From assembly GCF_000204055.1 (NCBI RefSeq), contig NW_006768771.1, positions 1,335,259 to 1,399,258 on the forward strand: 64,000 nucleotides of DNA, read 5' to 3'. A program made the position numbers and the translations under genes. The stretch is from Melampsora larici-populina 98AG31. Its lineage: Eukaryota > Basidiomycota > Pucciniomycetes > Pucciniales > Melampsoraceae. Of the stretch, positions 1-11,585 are shown piece by piece (the stretch's first letter is position 1; each line of letters opens with the position of its first letter). The notes beneath the pieces were generated by a model, which searched no databases, was not told the origin of the DNA, and saw only the letters and a list, made by a program, of their open reading frames with translations.

Positions 1-2
1 AC

Positions 3-287
3 TCGGTTCTGATTATGGATAACTGTTCCATTCACCATGGTGGACGAATTGCGGAGCTGGCCAAAGCCAGAGGCGTCCGATTGCTTTACCTGCCAGCTTA
101 CTCTCCGGACTTCAACCCGATCGAGAAGGCGTTTGCTATATTGAAGGCTCATTTGCGAAGGACTCAACTGATGGCCAATACCCCTGTCGAGGAGAAGTGT
201 GAAGCACTTATGGATTTAGTTTGGGAGCTGTTCTCTGAAGGCCTCATGGAAGAATTATGGGCTACTTGTGGCTATTGGATTTGCTGA
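3..287 (+). pseudogene. Tc1/mariner-type transposase, 3' end only
   Basis: This is the C-terminal part of a DDE-superfamily transposase; the frame is open to the window edge, so the 5' part lies outside. Visible motifs are DNCSIHHGG (second catalytic Asp region) and LPAYSPDFNPIEKAF, the hallmark of the DDE_3 / Tc1-mariner group with its third acidic residue. A stop at 285-287 ends the frame. The element could be intact outside the window; I call it partial because only about 95 codons are visible. Confidence 0.8.
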
Positions 288-835
288 TCGCTTAGTATTA
301 TGTAATCAAATAAGTTGATGAATGATAAATAAATAAGTACAATGATATTTTATCCTATGCAGTTAGTCTAAATGATCGAGGTATCCCCTTTGTTAACTCT
401 TTGAAATGCAAGAATCAATTCTTTTTATATCATAACTCAATATGAGCATTTTTTACATGAGTTTGCGTGTCTTGCAGTTTTGCCTTGAGTGTGAGGTCAA
501 ATATGACTTTCAATCATGTCAAATCAATTGCGCATCGGATACGGTGTGAAGTTTTTTTAAACTCACTATGGTGGAGAGGGGATAATCACATAACAAACTT
601 TTATTGCACTTGAAGCTTAAGATATAAGATAGTTGTACCTTACAACTATCATTCAGAACTTTCAAAAGGTAAATCAAACGATAAGACGATTGAGAAAAAC
701 ATAAGACAATTGAAAAAAAAAGTTGTACCATACAACTTAAAATCGGACCTTTTGAAAGATAAAAAAAAGGATCAAACGATTGAGAAAAAAAGTGGTCGTT
801 GTAACATAGAACTCGATATCTGAATGATCAAATAG
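288..835. other. Non-coding, AT-rich gap with a degenerate direct repeat
   Basis: No gene is seen. Two related blocks at about 629-715 and 720-800 share a palindromic core (AGTTGTACCTTACAACT and AGTTGTACCATACAACT) followed by similar AAAGGTAAATCAAACGAT / AAAGGATCAAACGATTGAG segments. Confidence 0.5.
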
Positions 836-3539
836 CTATTGAATGGCCGCACTGCGTCCATGAAATCGGTTTTTGAGTTCTTGATTGTATAGTGGCACCG
901 CTTTGAATATATCTGCAGCTTGGGCAAAAGGAACGCCAATGCTGTTTAGGTTTGATAAAGTATAGGTCTTGCGATCCAACAATCGGCCAAAGTCGTTGAT
1001 ACCTTGGGCTTCCAATACCTCCCGGGCCTTAGTGAATTCTGATGTCACGCCGGCAAAGTTCAAAAATTCGGTGAATGGAGGAAAAGGCCTTGGTGCAGGC
1101 GAATCGGGGCGTGGGTTTGGAGGTGTAACAGGGGGAACTTGAGACGTTGCCGGTGGAATTCTTTGAGCAGGTCCGGGGATGTTTGCAGCGGCAAACATAT
1201 TTCCCGGTTGAAGGTATTGTAAATGCTGTTCTCCAAAGTAATTGAAGTTGTTGATTGTTGGGGGCCTTTGAGCATTGGAGTGATTTGCTGGATTGAAAGG
1301 TAAGTTTGGGTCCAATTGAGCAGGAGTGGCCAATTCTTCGGCTAATCGGCGGTTTGCATGTCGAAGCCTCGCTTTCTCTTGTGCGAAATCACTAACTGGT
1401 ACATATCTCCATCCAGCACGATGCATGGGGGGGTTGACTTCATCAACCCCGTCAACACCAGCATCCTGAGGTTGGAAGTTTGCTGAGTTAGCTCAAGAAT
1501 CAAGAGAAGATGATTAGGAAGGGCCTCCCGACTTACCCAGTCGCGTGCCCACATGCGGATTCTGTCAGTGTTCAAGACCAGAACCTCTTGGGCGTTGGCA
1601 GGATTGGGTGCACCTGCGACATTTTCACGCGAGCTGATGATGTTTTCAAATTTTTTAAGCAATAGATTGTACTTCTGTGTGACTGTATCCACGTCATCAG
1701 CCTGGATAGAATACGAAATTAGCTGATCCAAGTAATGGACAGAAAATCGAAAACGATTCCAAAGGAACTCACCGTACGTTCCTCTGGGTCAACCTCTTCT
1801 TCTTCTTTGGAATCGTCGGACTTTGGTTCTCCACCATCTCGAACAGGACGAAAAACCTGGTATAGGCGTCGATTGGCATCCTTGTCATCTTTGGGGTTAT
1901 TAGGTTGCAACAGCTTGAGACCCATTTTGACTTCAGGAGGCATGGCTAGAGCAGCCTCAGCGAATTCTTTAAAAGATGCATCATCGTCGATAAGAGCCTT
2001 GTCGTTCTTCTTGTGGTCAAGCGAGCCATTGATCCACCCTTCAATTGAGAGAGTACGATCTCTATACGCTGCTCTTAATTGAGAAAATACACCTGCATGT
2101 TCTGCATCCACCGCTTCAAAAACTTGATTTCGGAACGTCAGCCAGTTGTCGCAGTGTAAGTTCATCGTTTTCTTAACTGCATAACGTGGAGCCAAGTTGA
2201 CCCATTTAGGCTGAGGTGATTTTGGTATTTTACCGTAACTACCCCCCTTTTTTCCTTGCTTCCCCTTGTTCTTGCCTTTGACTTCAGGTGGCTTACCTGG
2301 CGGAAACTTGAGTTGCCAGATGTTGAAGTTAATGCTGATCAATCGGCAGCTGTTGGCATTTGAAAAGTAGTCAAGATGTTGTTTGTTGGATGTTGTGCTG
2401 TTGTGGTCGCTAAGTTGGTCAATTTTGTCGTGATCGTTGGGTTGGTCAAAGTCTTCCTCGTCTTCATTCTTGAAGTCGTCATGTTTGACTTAAAATAGAC
2501 CAGAATGAAATCATTAGAAGGTCAGGACAATTTTTATCAAAGCTTGATAGACGTACATATGTCATTCTCATTGGGGAGACTACTTCCATCAGTTTCCACC
2601 TCGATCACGGTTGAAACTCTAGAACTTTCAATTGCACCACTTGCAGGAGGTTGTGTTTGATTTGAAAGCGATATTGAATCGGAAAAGGTCGAAGATTGTC
2701 TAGATTGTAAAGGCGAGACTTGATTTGGAAACTCTGAACTTTTTCCAGACTGTAAAGGCAGATCGTTAAATCCAGAAGCCTGGGTCAATTGTGAAGCTTG
2801 ACTAGATTGCGAAGGAGTAACTAGATGGGACGAGCTGGAAAATAGATGTGAAGGCAAGACCGGATTGTAAAAGTCAGAAGCTTCTATAGACTGTAAAGGA
2901 GAGACTGCATTGAAGTCAAGATTGTTTCTAGATTTTAATGGCGAGAACCGATTAGAAATCTCGTTGGACTCGGTAAATTCATTAGGAAAGCTATTGAGAG
3001 TATTTGCTGATTGAAGCTCTGGAGATTCCGAGTACTCCTCATTTCCTTGGTATGCCGAAAACTGGTCAGGATACATGTATCGAGAGCTGTTGGCAGGAGT
3101 TAAGTCATTGTTGGATGCTCGAAAGGCCTCTGCCGAATACAAAGCCGGATTTGGAATTGGAGTCCTGGATAGTAGTTGTGAAGTGTTACCTTCACAAGCG
3201 TATTGCATCGGCATCTGCTGGCTAACAGGGCTTTGGTACGGATATGGTACGGACTGAGGAGCCGTGTTTCTGTTGAGAAAGAGTCAGAATAGACAAAATC
3301 ATAAGGAACAACTGATCCTTATACTTACTGGTTGGTCCTCATCATTGCAGCCGAACGTGTATAGTGGGGATTTGTAGGGATGTTGTTGGATTGAGAAATC
3401 CCATAACATTGATTGATCACGTTTCCACGGCCAAAGCTTCCCGGATTGCTGGGAAGTAGAAGGATCAGCTTGTGAGGGATGTCGAGACGGGGGGTGGTTT
3501 CACTTACGGTGGCATATTTTGAGTGTGCCAGTTATTCAT
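836..3539 (-). CDS. Uncharacterised 791-aa protein with C-terminal SAM-like segment
   Basis: I do not recognise a named family. Six exons read on the minus strand (3539-3508, 3448-3329, 3269-2557, 2488-1773, 1701-1537, 1465-836) join into one frame of 792 codons with GT-AG introns (donors GTAAGT, GTAAGTAT, GTACGT, GTGAGT). The start is the ATG of MNNWHTQNMPP. Residues about 75-290 are Ser/Gln/Asn-rich and disordered-looking. Next come an acidic Asp-rich stretch and a Lys/Gly-rich stretch (GKNKGKQGKKGG), then a soluble mixed region containing WLTFRNQVFEAV and EGWINGSLDHKK. A Pro-rich linker precedes the last 70 residues (FTEFLNFAGV to AADIFKAVPLYNQ), which have the size and hydrophobic pattern of a SAM domain. 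It could be a host regulator or a domesticated transposon-derived protein. The gene structure is well supported; the function is not known. Confidence 0.75.
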
Positions 3540-5233
3540 GGTGGCGTTGAGATGAAATGTGAAGTATTGGGGAAGCAATGAAGCTGGCGATGCTTTCCTG
3601 GCTGGGTGGCTGGGATTTGGTCAAGGCCATGCTGAGAAAGGTTGTGGATTGCGGATACAAAGAAAGCAGTGATTTGGATCACATTGTGAACTTTTCACAA
3701 CTTTTCACAACTTTTCACTTTTGAAAAGTCGAGTACAGCTCATGAGTAGATTCTATTTTAGTGCCCAACTTAAAAAAAAAAAAAAAAAAAAATTGGACGA
3801 CGACATTTTTTCTCGAAACTGCTGTACATGAAGTGGAGTCTTTTTGGTTTGTAGTTTCTGAGTGCCAAGTAAATGCATCCGGTATATGTAGATGATATCA
3901 TCATGGAGGATTATGAAGATAGATCCCTCTTCAGATTTGAGCTTGGCTTTCGACGTGCGTATCTGAGCATATATATCGAAGAAGGGACCCATCAAAAGGA
4001 GCCTGATCCAATCGAGTCTCCAAGAAAGTTCTGCGGGCTTGAGTGACGAGTCTTCTAGGTTTTCTACAACTTGCGCTCCGAATCTGACGCTAAACTGAGA
4101 TTTATAGCGACGAGTGGGGATGAACATTAATGGTCAATAGGTTCACGTAAGATGATGTTACTGTCAGTTATGCCACTCTTGGTCCGCGCCAGATCGAACA
4201 TTCGAGCTGCTGTTGACGTCAGGTAATGTTGCTTTACATAGGGTAGCTATCAAGCTCATCACAAGTCGTTCATTGAGGGGCGCCGGTATCACATCAAGAG
4301 ATGGCGACTAAAGCAGTTCAAGACATCATCATCGAATACGGCGCCAGCCCGGTGATCAGCAGGTCTTCAATCCCAGAATCGCAAAAGGATGGCCAATTGG
4401 CACAGAGCGCAGAATGAGCAGGGATCGTGAAGATTCGCAAGAGGTTTGCGTGCTCTCATGATAGGGTACCTTCTATCCGACGGTACATAGTCGATGAGGT
4501 ACGCATTATTGGCGACTTTTTTTTGGCAGTTCCATTGAGATGAGATAGGATGAGATTGCTGGAACTTAAGATGTATCCTGAATCCCGCACTAGGAGAACT
4601 TCCGGATTTTTAACGGTATGTGCATAGTAGAGTTGGGGTTTGATAGTAGTCTTGAGGCTCCCACAACACCTTAAGCAACGATAAAAAAAACATCCGGCTT
4701 CGCCCACCATGCCGTTCTAAGCTGAAGACCCAGCTAGTGCACGTTACATAGCATGTTGTGTATGCTGGTGATCAACCAGGATCAACTCTGACGCCATGGT
4801 CTAGCTGCTTAATTGCGGTGAAGGTTGTTTGTATATTCGTACACGGGCGCTTGAGGGCTTCCAAGCAACCTTAGACTCAGACAACATGGCTGGGTCGCGT
4901 AGTACTGTAGTACTTGTTGGTCTTTGTTGACAGCTTGCAAACCCTTGGCGCATAAATAGTGGGTGCTTGGGTGCCCTATGACTCCAAAAAGTTTGCACTC
5001 CTTCTGCAACCTTCCCATAATTACGACGCGCGTTATGCCATTCTCTTCGTAATCGTCACCTTTGAAGGATTGTATATGTTGGCATCGAGTGTGCGATCGA
5101 TCAAATCTCAAGGTTCGAGGAAGACCTGTGGACAAAATCATTGGATTGCAAGCCCTTTTTACGCGTTATAAACACTTTCGGAAATCGTGAAGATAGACTT
5201 CCTTCGCATCGGAAAGCAGCGGCCATCTCGGCT
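3540..5233. other. Gap without a convincing gene
   Basis: Only short, unrelated open frames on both strands are present, none with a recognisable motif or splice continuation. It holds a repeated ACTTTTCACA motif (about 3688-3720) and a pure A run of 18 nt at 3774-3791. It should contain the promoter of the downstream peptidase gene. Confidence 0.5.
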
Positions 5234-7857
5234 ATGTTTTTCCTCACATCAGCTACTTTGATCTTCGGTTGGACTCAAGTGGTTCTGTCCCTGTCCATAT
5301 CGCTTCCTAATATCGAGTTCAATGCAAAGCTCAGCAATTCTCCTGTTCGAGGGTTTCTTGGAGATACCGATAACACGCAAGGGATTCCCATGCTTCTACA
5401 AAGTGTACTCTCGTAAGTTTCCGTATCTAGGCGTGAAGTGAAGATACCAAGATAGTCATGATTTCGCCTATCCAGGAATATTTTAGGGCTGCCGCTCTTG
5501 GCCAGAAATCCGTCTACGCCCACAAAGAGCGAATCATCGTGAGTCCATATTCTGAAGTACTTCCACCAAGACAAAGCTTGGACCACACTGAAAGCCCTCA
5601 AACCCGGACCTGATCAAATCCAGACCTACTTCAAAAGATTCAACTGCAACACCAGTTGCCCATGTATTCGAGCAAAAAATATCGCATTTTCCTACGGACC
5701 CAAAATACTCTCCTCATATCGATGGAAATTTTCAACAAAGATATTGGGTAGATACGAGATTTTATAAACCCGGAGGTCCTGTCTTCTTGCTAGATGCTGG
5801 TGAAATCTCAGGACAATCACGGATTCCTTTCCTTCAACAAGGAATCATCAGACTTCTTTCGGAAACCTTTCATGGTGTGGGGTAAGTCAACATTACTTGT
5901 GAACTGTACATCATATTTACTAATCAAACTACCTGTTACAATCTTTGTGACGAAGATTGATTCTGGAGATGCGATACTACGGAGCTTCATTCCCCACCAA
6001 GGACCTCAGTACAGAATCTCTGAGGTTTTTGGATACAAAGCAGTCACTCGCCGATGCTGCCTATTTCGCTCAAAATATTGTCTTCCCTGGGCTAGAGTCC
6101 CATAATTTGACTGCTCCAGGAACACCTTGGATCTAGTGAGTTGTCGCCCATACCAAACGTGTCTTTTCTTCATGCCGACCTCCCCCTATCAAATGACATG
6201 ATCAAGCCTCTATACTATGATGAATGCAGTGATGCTGGATTTAGACCCGAATCTTGAAAAACTGACTTGAATTCCTACTTTGATCCTATCCTCCTATCCA
6301 AAATTGATCAGTTACGGTGGCAAGTTTAACTCTCTCTCTCATAATACGGCTTTCGTCTGTAGTCAAAAGTCCTTACTATGAATAGTGCGAATCAGGTTCC
6401 TACGCCGGTGCCAAAGCTGCTTACATGAAAGTCACATATCCGGATCTGATTTGGGGCGCGATTGGTTCAAGTGCCACGGTGAAAGCCATAGTATCATACT
6501 CAGTAAGCTCCTAGGGCCGTTTCAATTTGAGGTACTTTCAGACATCAGAACACGCTGGTTCTCATATCTCACTTTACAGGATTATTTCCGTAGGTCTTCT
6601 TTTATTTGACAGTTCCTTTTGGCGTGTACAGGGCCAGTTCAAACATATCGAAGTGTCTCTTGAATCATCTACCTTACAGGAACCGTCGAAAAGACAGCTG
6701 ACCCGGAATGTGTTAAGGGATTACAAGTTGCCATGGAGATTGTGGATAGGTTGATCGGATCAAAAGATATGAAAGCGATCTCAAAAATGAAAGCTGACTT
6801 TGGTGTAGAAGGTCTAAGTCACATTGATGATTTTGTCAGTTTGACTACCTGGCTCGTGGCGACATATCAAGAACAAAACTGGGATCCAAACTCTGATCCA
6901 AAGTCTCGTGTTTGGAGTCAAAGTTGTGAAATCATCAAAAAAGCCGCTCAGCTAAAAACTCCAAGAGGCTCATTTCCAGAAGTATATTACGCATTCGCCA
7001 ATTTGACAACTCACTATGTTTCTAGAAAAAACATCTGTCCAACTCCAGAAGATCCAGAGAGCTGTTTTGGAACTTATGACTTATCAGCTTCTCAGGCCAA
7101 TGACTTGACGCAGACGTGGAGGTCATGGGTACGTGGGACGAATGCAAGCCGTATTATATAGTCGTTTTCTGACGAGTCTTCTGCGCATCAATTCTATATC
7201 TCCGATGACTGCTTATCAGATGTATCAATGCTGTCGTGAAGAGGCTTTCTTCCCGACCAACACTGCGGTGGGAGGTTCCTCAATAGTCTCACGCTATCTC
7301 ACCCTGGATTACAACACAAGACAATGCAAGCAATCCTTCCCTCCTGGTGCCCATAATCGTGAGTTCAAGAGAAATATATTTTCTTGCAAGATGCACTGCA
7401 ATCGTCAGATGAATAAACTTGTTTGTCTGAATACACAGGAATTCCACCGATCCCTGACGTCTCCGTCCCTAATTCGTATGGAGGTTACGATGTATGTTTG
7501 AACTCATAGCCTTGCTGATTCTCGACCCGCGCTTAATAATGTTTCTATGCTTAGATTGCCGCTGATAGATTAGCATTCATCGACGGCCGTCGTGATCCAT
7601 GGCTGTATGCAACTCCACATTCACCTCTAGCCAAGCCTAGAAAGAGCACACTCACTCGACCATTCTATTTGATCCAAAACGGTGTACATCATTATGACGA
7701 GAATGGACTTCCAGGAGGTTTATCAAATCAAACGTTACCTGAAGAGATACGTGCTATTCAGCTTTTTGAGATAGAATTCATTACAAGTTGGTTAAATGAC
7801 TTCAAGCAAAAGAATGGCAATCCACTGGTTTCAACCCAAGTCACTGTTATCTCATAA
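5234..7857 (+). CDS. Secreted serine carboxypeptidase, family S28 (Pro-X carboxypeptidase type)
   Basis: S28 peptidases release residues after proline; this one should be secreted or vacuolar. Twelve exons give 589 aa: 5234-5412, 5476-5538, 5624-5881, 5956-6135, 6312-6319, 6396-6502, 6580-6589, 6632-6652, 6680-7128, 7220-7358, 7439-7491, 7555-7857. The N-terminus [20 protein letters not shown] is a signal peptide. The family signatures [32 protein letters not shown] and YYGGSYAGA (nucleophile Ser) are present, with GRRDPW carrying the catalytic Asp and NGVHHYDEN the catalytic His. Two exons are only 8 and 10 nt, and the intron after the 8-nt exon starts with GC (GCAAGT); without this reading the active-site motif is lost. 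All catalytic parts are intact, so it is probably active. Confidence 0.88.
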
Positions 7858-9087
7858 AAGCTATAAGTCGATTGGATAAGATGGATTTATGACTTGAGTT
7901 TTCTAAAAATTTCAGGGAATGTATGTATACGAAAGTTATCACGTGTCAAAACCAGTCCACCATGTAGAAATCTGCTATATAGGTCCAGTGTATCTATCTA
8001 TTTCCTAAACTCATGTCCATATGAAGCTCCAATTTTAAATCAGTCTTGTTCCCAAAATGTGTTTTACAGCCAAATTGACATTCACATCATCCTTTAATGT
8101 GAGAGAAATTACATATTCAAGCCTGTTAGAAGTTAACCACATATCATTTGGATCTGTGTTAATCTTGATCTTGAACAGGTGCACTGCAATGATGCAATCT
8201 TTGACTTCCAAAGCTAGGGAGTCCTTGATGAACATAGGGAAATGATATTGACTAGGAATCAGTGGACTCTCAAGATGATTCACATCTGCAGCTTTGATCA
8301 GTCTGACACTTCAGCTTTACTGGGTACATAGTTGCTTGGTCTTTGGGGTTCGAATTATTCTTCACTGCACTATTTTTCCAAGTATTGGAATCACAATTTC
8401 ATGAACTTCAGTACTAGTGCGGCGGAGGTAGCAAGCAATCTCATCCTCAACGAGAATTCTGAATGATACGTCTTCCCCATTTTGTTTACGCGCTTAATAG
8501 AAGGGCACACTGCGGATTTTATGCAACACAGTCTGAAGATCTCAGAGCGCTTTTTGAATGCTAAAACACAAAGCTTTCGTACGGAAAAATCCTCAAAGCG
8601 TGGTCTGTCAAGACCTTTGTAAAGCTGCGTGTGTCTTTGAAAAGGTTCAATGATGATGACGCAATTTAGTTTTAAGTCTCGGATGGATCGCTAGATTCAG
8701 TGGCTGTGTCTCGAACGTCAACTGTTTGTGTTTGTGAAGGTGCTTCTTCTAATTCCGAACACCCACCTCCACTTTCAAAACGTTGAACTTGAAGAGTTGA
8801 AGCTGTTTCTACTGATCTGATCTGATTCGAGAGTGAAACTCCTATTGAGTTATCCAGTATCTAATTAAGCCTAATCGACACTTAAGCACACATAAGCTCT
8901 GAGTCTGTACTGTTACTGTTCTTGAAATTGCTGTGAACCTGAGTTAACTTGAGAAGTAGCATTGGATTTACCAAAAGACGGTTTCATTTTTTTTTCTCTA
9001 CTCAGCCTACAACTACAAACTTAATCCATCCAACTAATACCTACCAACACTCAAGACTCAATCCAATTCGTAATCAACTCGATTCAA
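7858..9087. other. Intergenic region, probable Rho4 promoter
   Basis: No gene or repeat is evident. The last 100 bases before 9088 are a T-rich run followed by a CA-rich leader (ACAACTACAAAC and similar), as expected of a fungal 5' leader. Confidence 0.4.
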
Positions 9088-10305
9088 ATGCCTCAATCAT
9101 CTTCAGATTTCACAAGAGATTATAGACCAGATTATGATGATAATCGAAAATCAGGTTATCAAACTACTCAAACTACTGCATCAGGTTCAACTTATGGTGT
9201 TTATGGTGATGTGGCTCAAGGTTCTGGTTCTAATATCAATGGAATGACTTCTGGTGGAAATTCTAATGGTTCGACTTATCGTAAACCGGATGCAAAACGG
9301 AAAGTCAGTCGGAGATGTTTCGTTTGATTTTTCCCCACCAAATCAATCAAATCTTTCAAAACAACTTAATCTTTCTTTTGGGTTTTGTTTTGATTGAGTT
9401 TTTTAGTTAGTTGTCACTGGTGATGGAGGATGTGGAAAGACTTGTTTATTGATCATGTATTCTGAAAATCGATTTCCAGAAGTCAGTTCACCTTTTTTAA
9501 TTCTTTCTTCAAAACAAACTCAATCACTCAAACTCAAAAAGAAAAACCATTTGATCTTCTTTTTATTAGGCTTATATTCCTACTGTATTTGAGAATTATG
9601 TTACAATGGTACCATTTCCAAATGATTCATCTAAATTTGTTGAATTAGCATTATGGGATACAGCAGGACAAGAAGAATATGATCGACTTAGACCTTTATC
9701 TTATCCTGAAAGTGATGTGATCTTTATTGCTTTTGCCATTGATTTTCCTACTAGTTTAGCTAATGTGACCGATAAGGTCAGTTTCATTTCAACTCAACTT
9801 TTTTTTGTCATGGATTCTGATTCTGTTTTTGATTTTTGCTTCGATTATGAAGTGGCATCCTGAGGTTTCACACTTTTGTGAAGGAGTACCATTGATTCTG
9901 GTCGGAACTAAGGTAGGATTCAAATTCACCGTCTTACTCACAAGTTCCACCAAACTCAACCTGTTTTCGATTTTTGCTTTTTGGTGGGGTTTAGACTGAT
10001 CTGCGACGAGACCAACGGACATTAGACTTATTAGCAGCACAAGGGACAACTCCAATAACAGCTCAACAAGGTCAAGCAGTAGCAAAAGAAATTGGTGCAA
10101 CATACATGGAGGTAAACTCTTTCTCTCCGCATCTATCATTCTGGTCTGACCTGAACTGATATGTGCGTTTTGTTTTGTGGGGAATATAAAGTGTTCGGCA
10201 AAACATAATGACGGGGTAAAAGAATTATTTAATGCAGCACTCAAATTAGCAATGAGAGGACGTAAGATGGAAAAAATGAAACGTAGGGTTTGTAAGATTC
10301 TATAA
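9088..10305 (+). CDS. rho4: Rho-family small GTPase, Rho4 type
   Basis: Rho4 GTPases act at the plasma membrane and septum in fungal polarity, septation and secretion. Six exons (9088-9303, 9407-9481, 9570-9776, 9853-9912, 9995-10111, 10192-10305) give 262 aa. After a 72-residue Gly/Ser/Asn-rich N-terminal extension come the P-loop GDGGCGKTC, switch [11 protein letters not shown], switch [19 protein letters not shown], the NKxD-equivalent GTKTD, the Rho insert and SAK. The C-terminus is basic and ends CKIL, a CaaX box whose final Leu predicts geranylgeranylation. The insert ([19 protein letters not shown]) resembles fission yeast Rho4 more than Rho1, Rho3 or Cdc42, from memory of the family. 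The Rho assignment is certain; the Rho4 subtype is likely. Confidence 0.9.
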
Positions 10306-10502
10306 CCCAAAGAATCAAACAAAAAACATGGAAAGCAGGAACTTGGGAGCACAACCGATTGAAAAATTGGAGCAAGGGGTCGGATAGTGGTGGAGGCGGG
10401 CAGTGGGAAATTGGATTTGAAAAGTTTTTTTTTTCAACTTTTCGAAAAAAAAGATCAACAAAGAGAATCATGTTAATGGAATCCAACGGACTGGTTCAAG
10501 AC

Positions 10503-10560
10503 TTTCTTTTCTTTTCTTTTCTTTTCTTTTCTTTTCTTTTCTTTCTTTTCTTTCTTTTCC
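10503..10560. repeat. CTTTT microsatellite
   Basis: About ten head-to-tail CTTTT units, decaying to CTTTCTTTT, lie 200 bases downstream of the Rho4 stop codon, probably within or just after its 3' UTR. Confidence 0.9.
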
Positions 10561-11214
10561 CTTTTTGATTTTCGTTACCTGATTTATTTTTCTATCTAGA
10601 ACATTTTATTGCTCTACATCATTTATATATTTATTATATGATTTTTTTTCTTTCTTTTAGTGTGTTATTTCATTCCTGTTTTAGTACAGTATAGTAGTTC
10701 CTAGTGAGATTTTTGATATGCTTAAGTGAACAGAATTTGAAGATTTGAATATAAGTTGAAGCTGTGTGTTGATCATGCATGGTCTTGATGAAGTGATGAA
10801 TTATAGAGGTTTTCTCACCAGTTCATTTGAAGCTGTAAATATTTCCTTCATCCTCTTTTGACAAACTTTTTTGCTGTTCTGAGTTAATTAGAGAAAACTT
10901 GGCAGGTGGTACAATGAGGGCATGAGCCAGGTTCAAGTTGGTATTCATTCAAAGATAACATGAAGACACACCTTGAGATCCTGATTGGGTTTTCAATCAA
11001 AACAGGATACTTCTTCAGCTCAATTGGAAAAGATGATGGATCAAAGCAAAATTCAATTGAGTGGAAGTGAACTATTGGGTTGGTTTGGTTGGTGGTGATC
11101 ACAGCCAAAAGGTATGTGTTTACTTCTCACCTCTCTTCTCACTTGTTTCTAACTCAACTGACAATTTTGAAATTCCAAACGCTAGCCCAAGAAGACATTC
11201 AAGCAAACTTAACA

Positions 11215-11585
11215 AATTCCCTGGCAGGCAGTAAAACCCAAAGCCTGCACAGACTTACACCAAATGTAGCCTTCCTGGCTTGAGAGGTCTTGAGATTAGT
11301 AAGGTAAAAACGGACCCAAAGAAAAACTTTTGCTAGGCAAAAGAGTTTCTGATTTCTATTTGAGGGATTGAAGTCTGGCTTCTTCCAGGCATGAACCTTG
11401 ATTGATATCCTCCATATCCTGTGCCATTCTCAAATTTTCATTGCTGACCAGATTGTGTCTTTCCAATTTTTACATACAATTGTGTCATTTGTGTAACATC
11501 TCTAGTTTGGAACCTCTCATGCCAGGAAAGCCACATTTTCTGCAAGTCCCTATGCAGGCTTTGGGTTTCACTGCTTCCAAGGGAC
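11215..11585. repeat. Imperfect inverted repeat (fold-back MITE-like)
   Basis: The left arm (11215-11287, containing AAACCCAAAGCCTGCA) and the right arm (11513-11585, containing TGCAGGCTTTGGGTTT) are reverse complements over about 70 bases with scattered mismatches, around a loop of about 225 bases. No transposase is present. Target-site duplications were not found. Confidence 0.6.

Noticed and set aside
3753..4127. 124-codon minus-strand frame
   Set aside because: No motif, ends in a poly-Phe stretch from the A18 run, and no splice partners.
10359..10568. Open frame ending in Phe/Leu/Ser repeats
   Set aside because: It is a translation of the CTTTT microsatellite and neighbouring 3' sequence of Rho4, with no homology.
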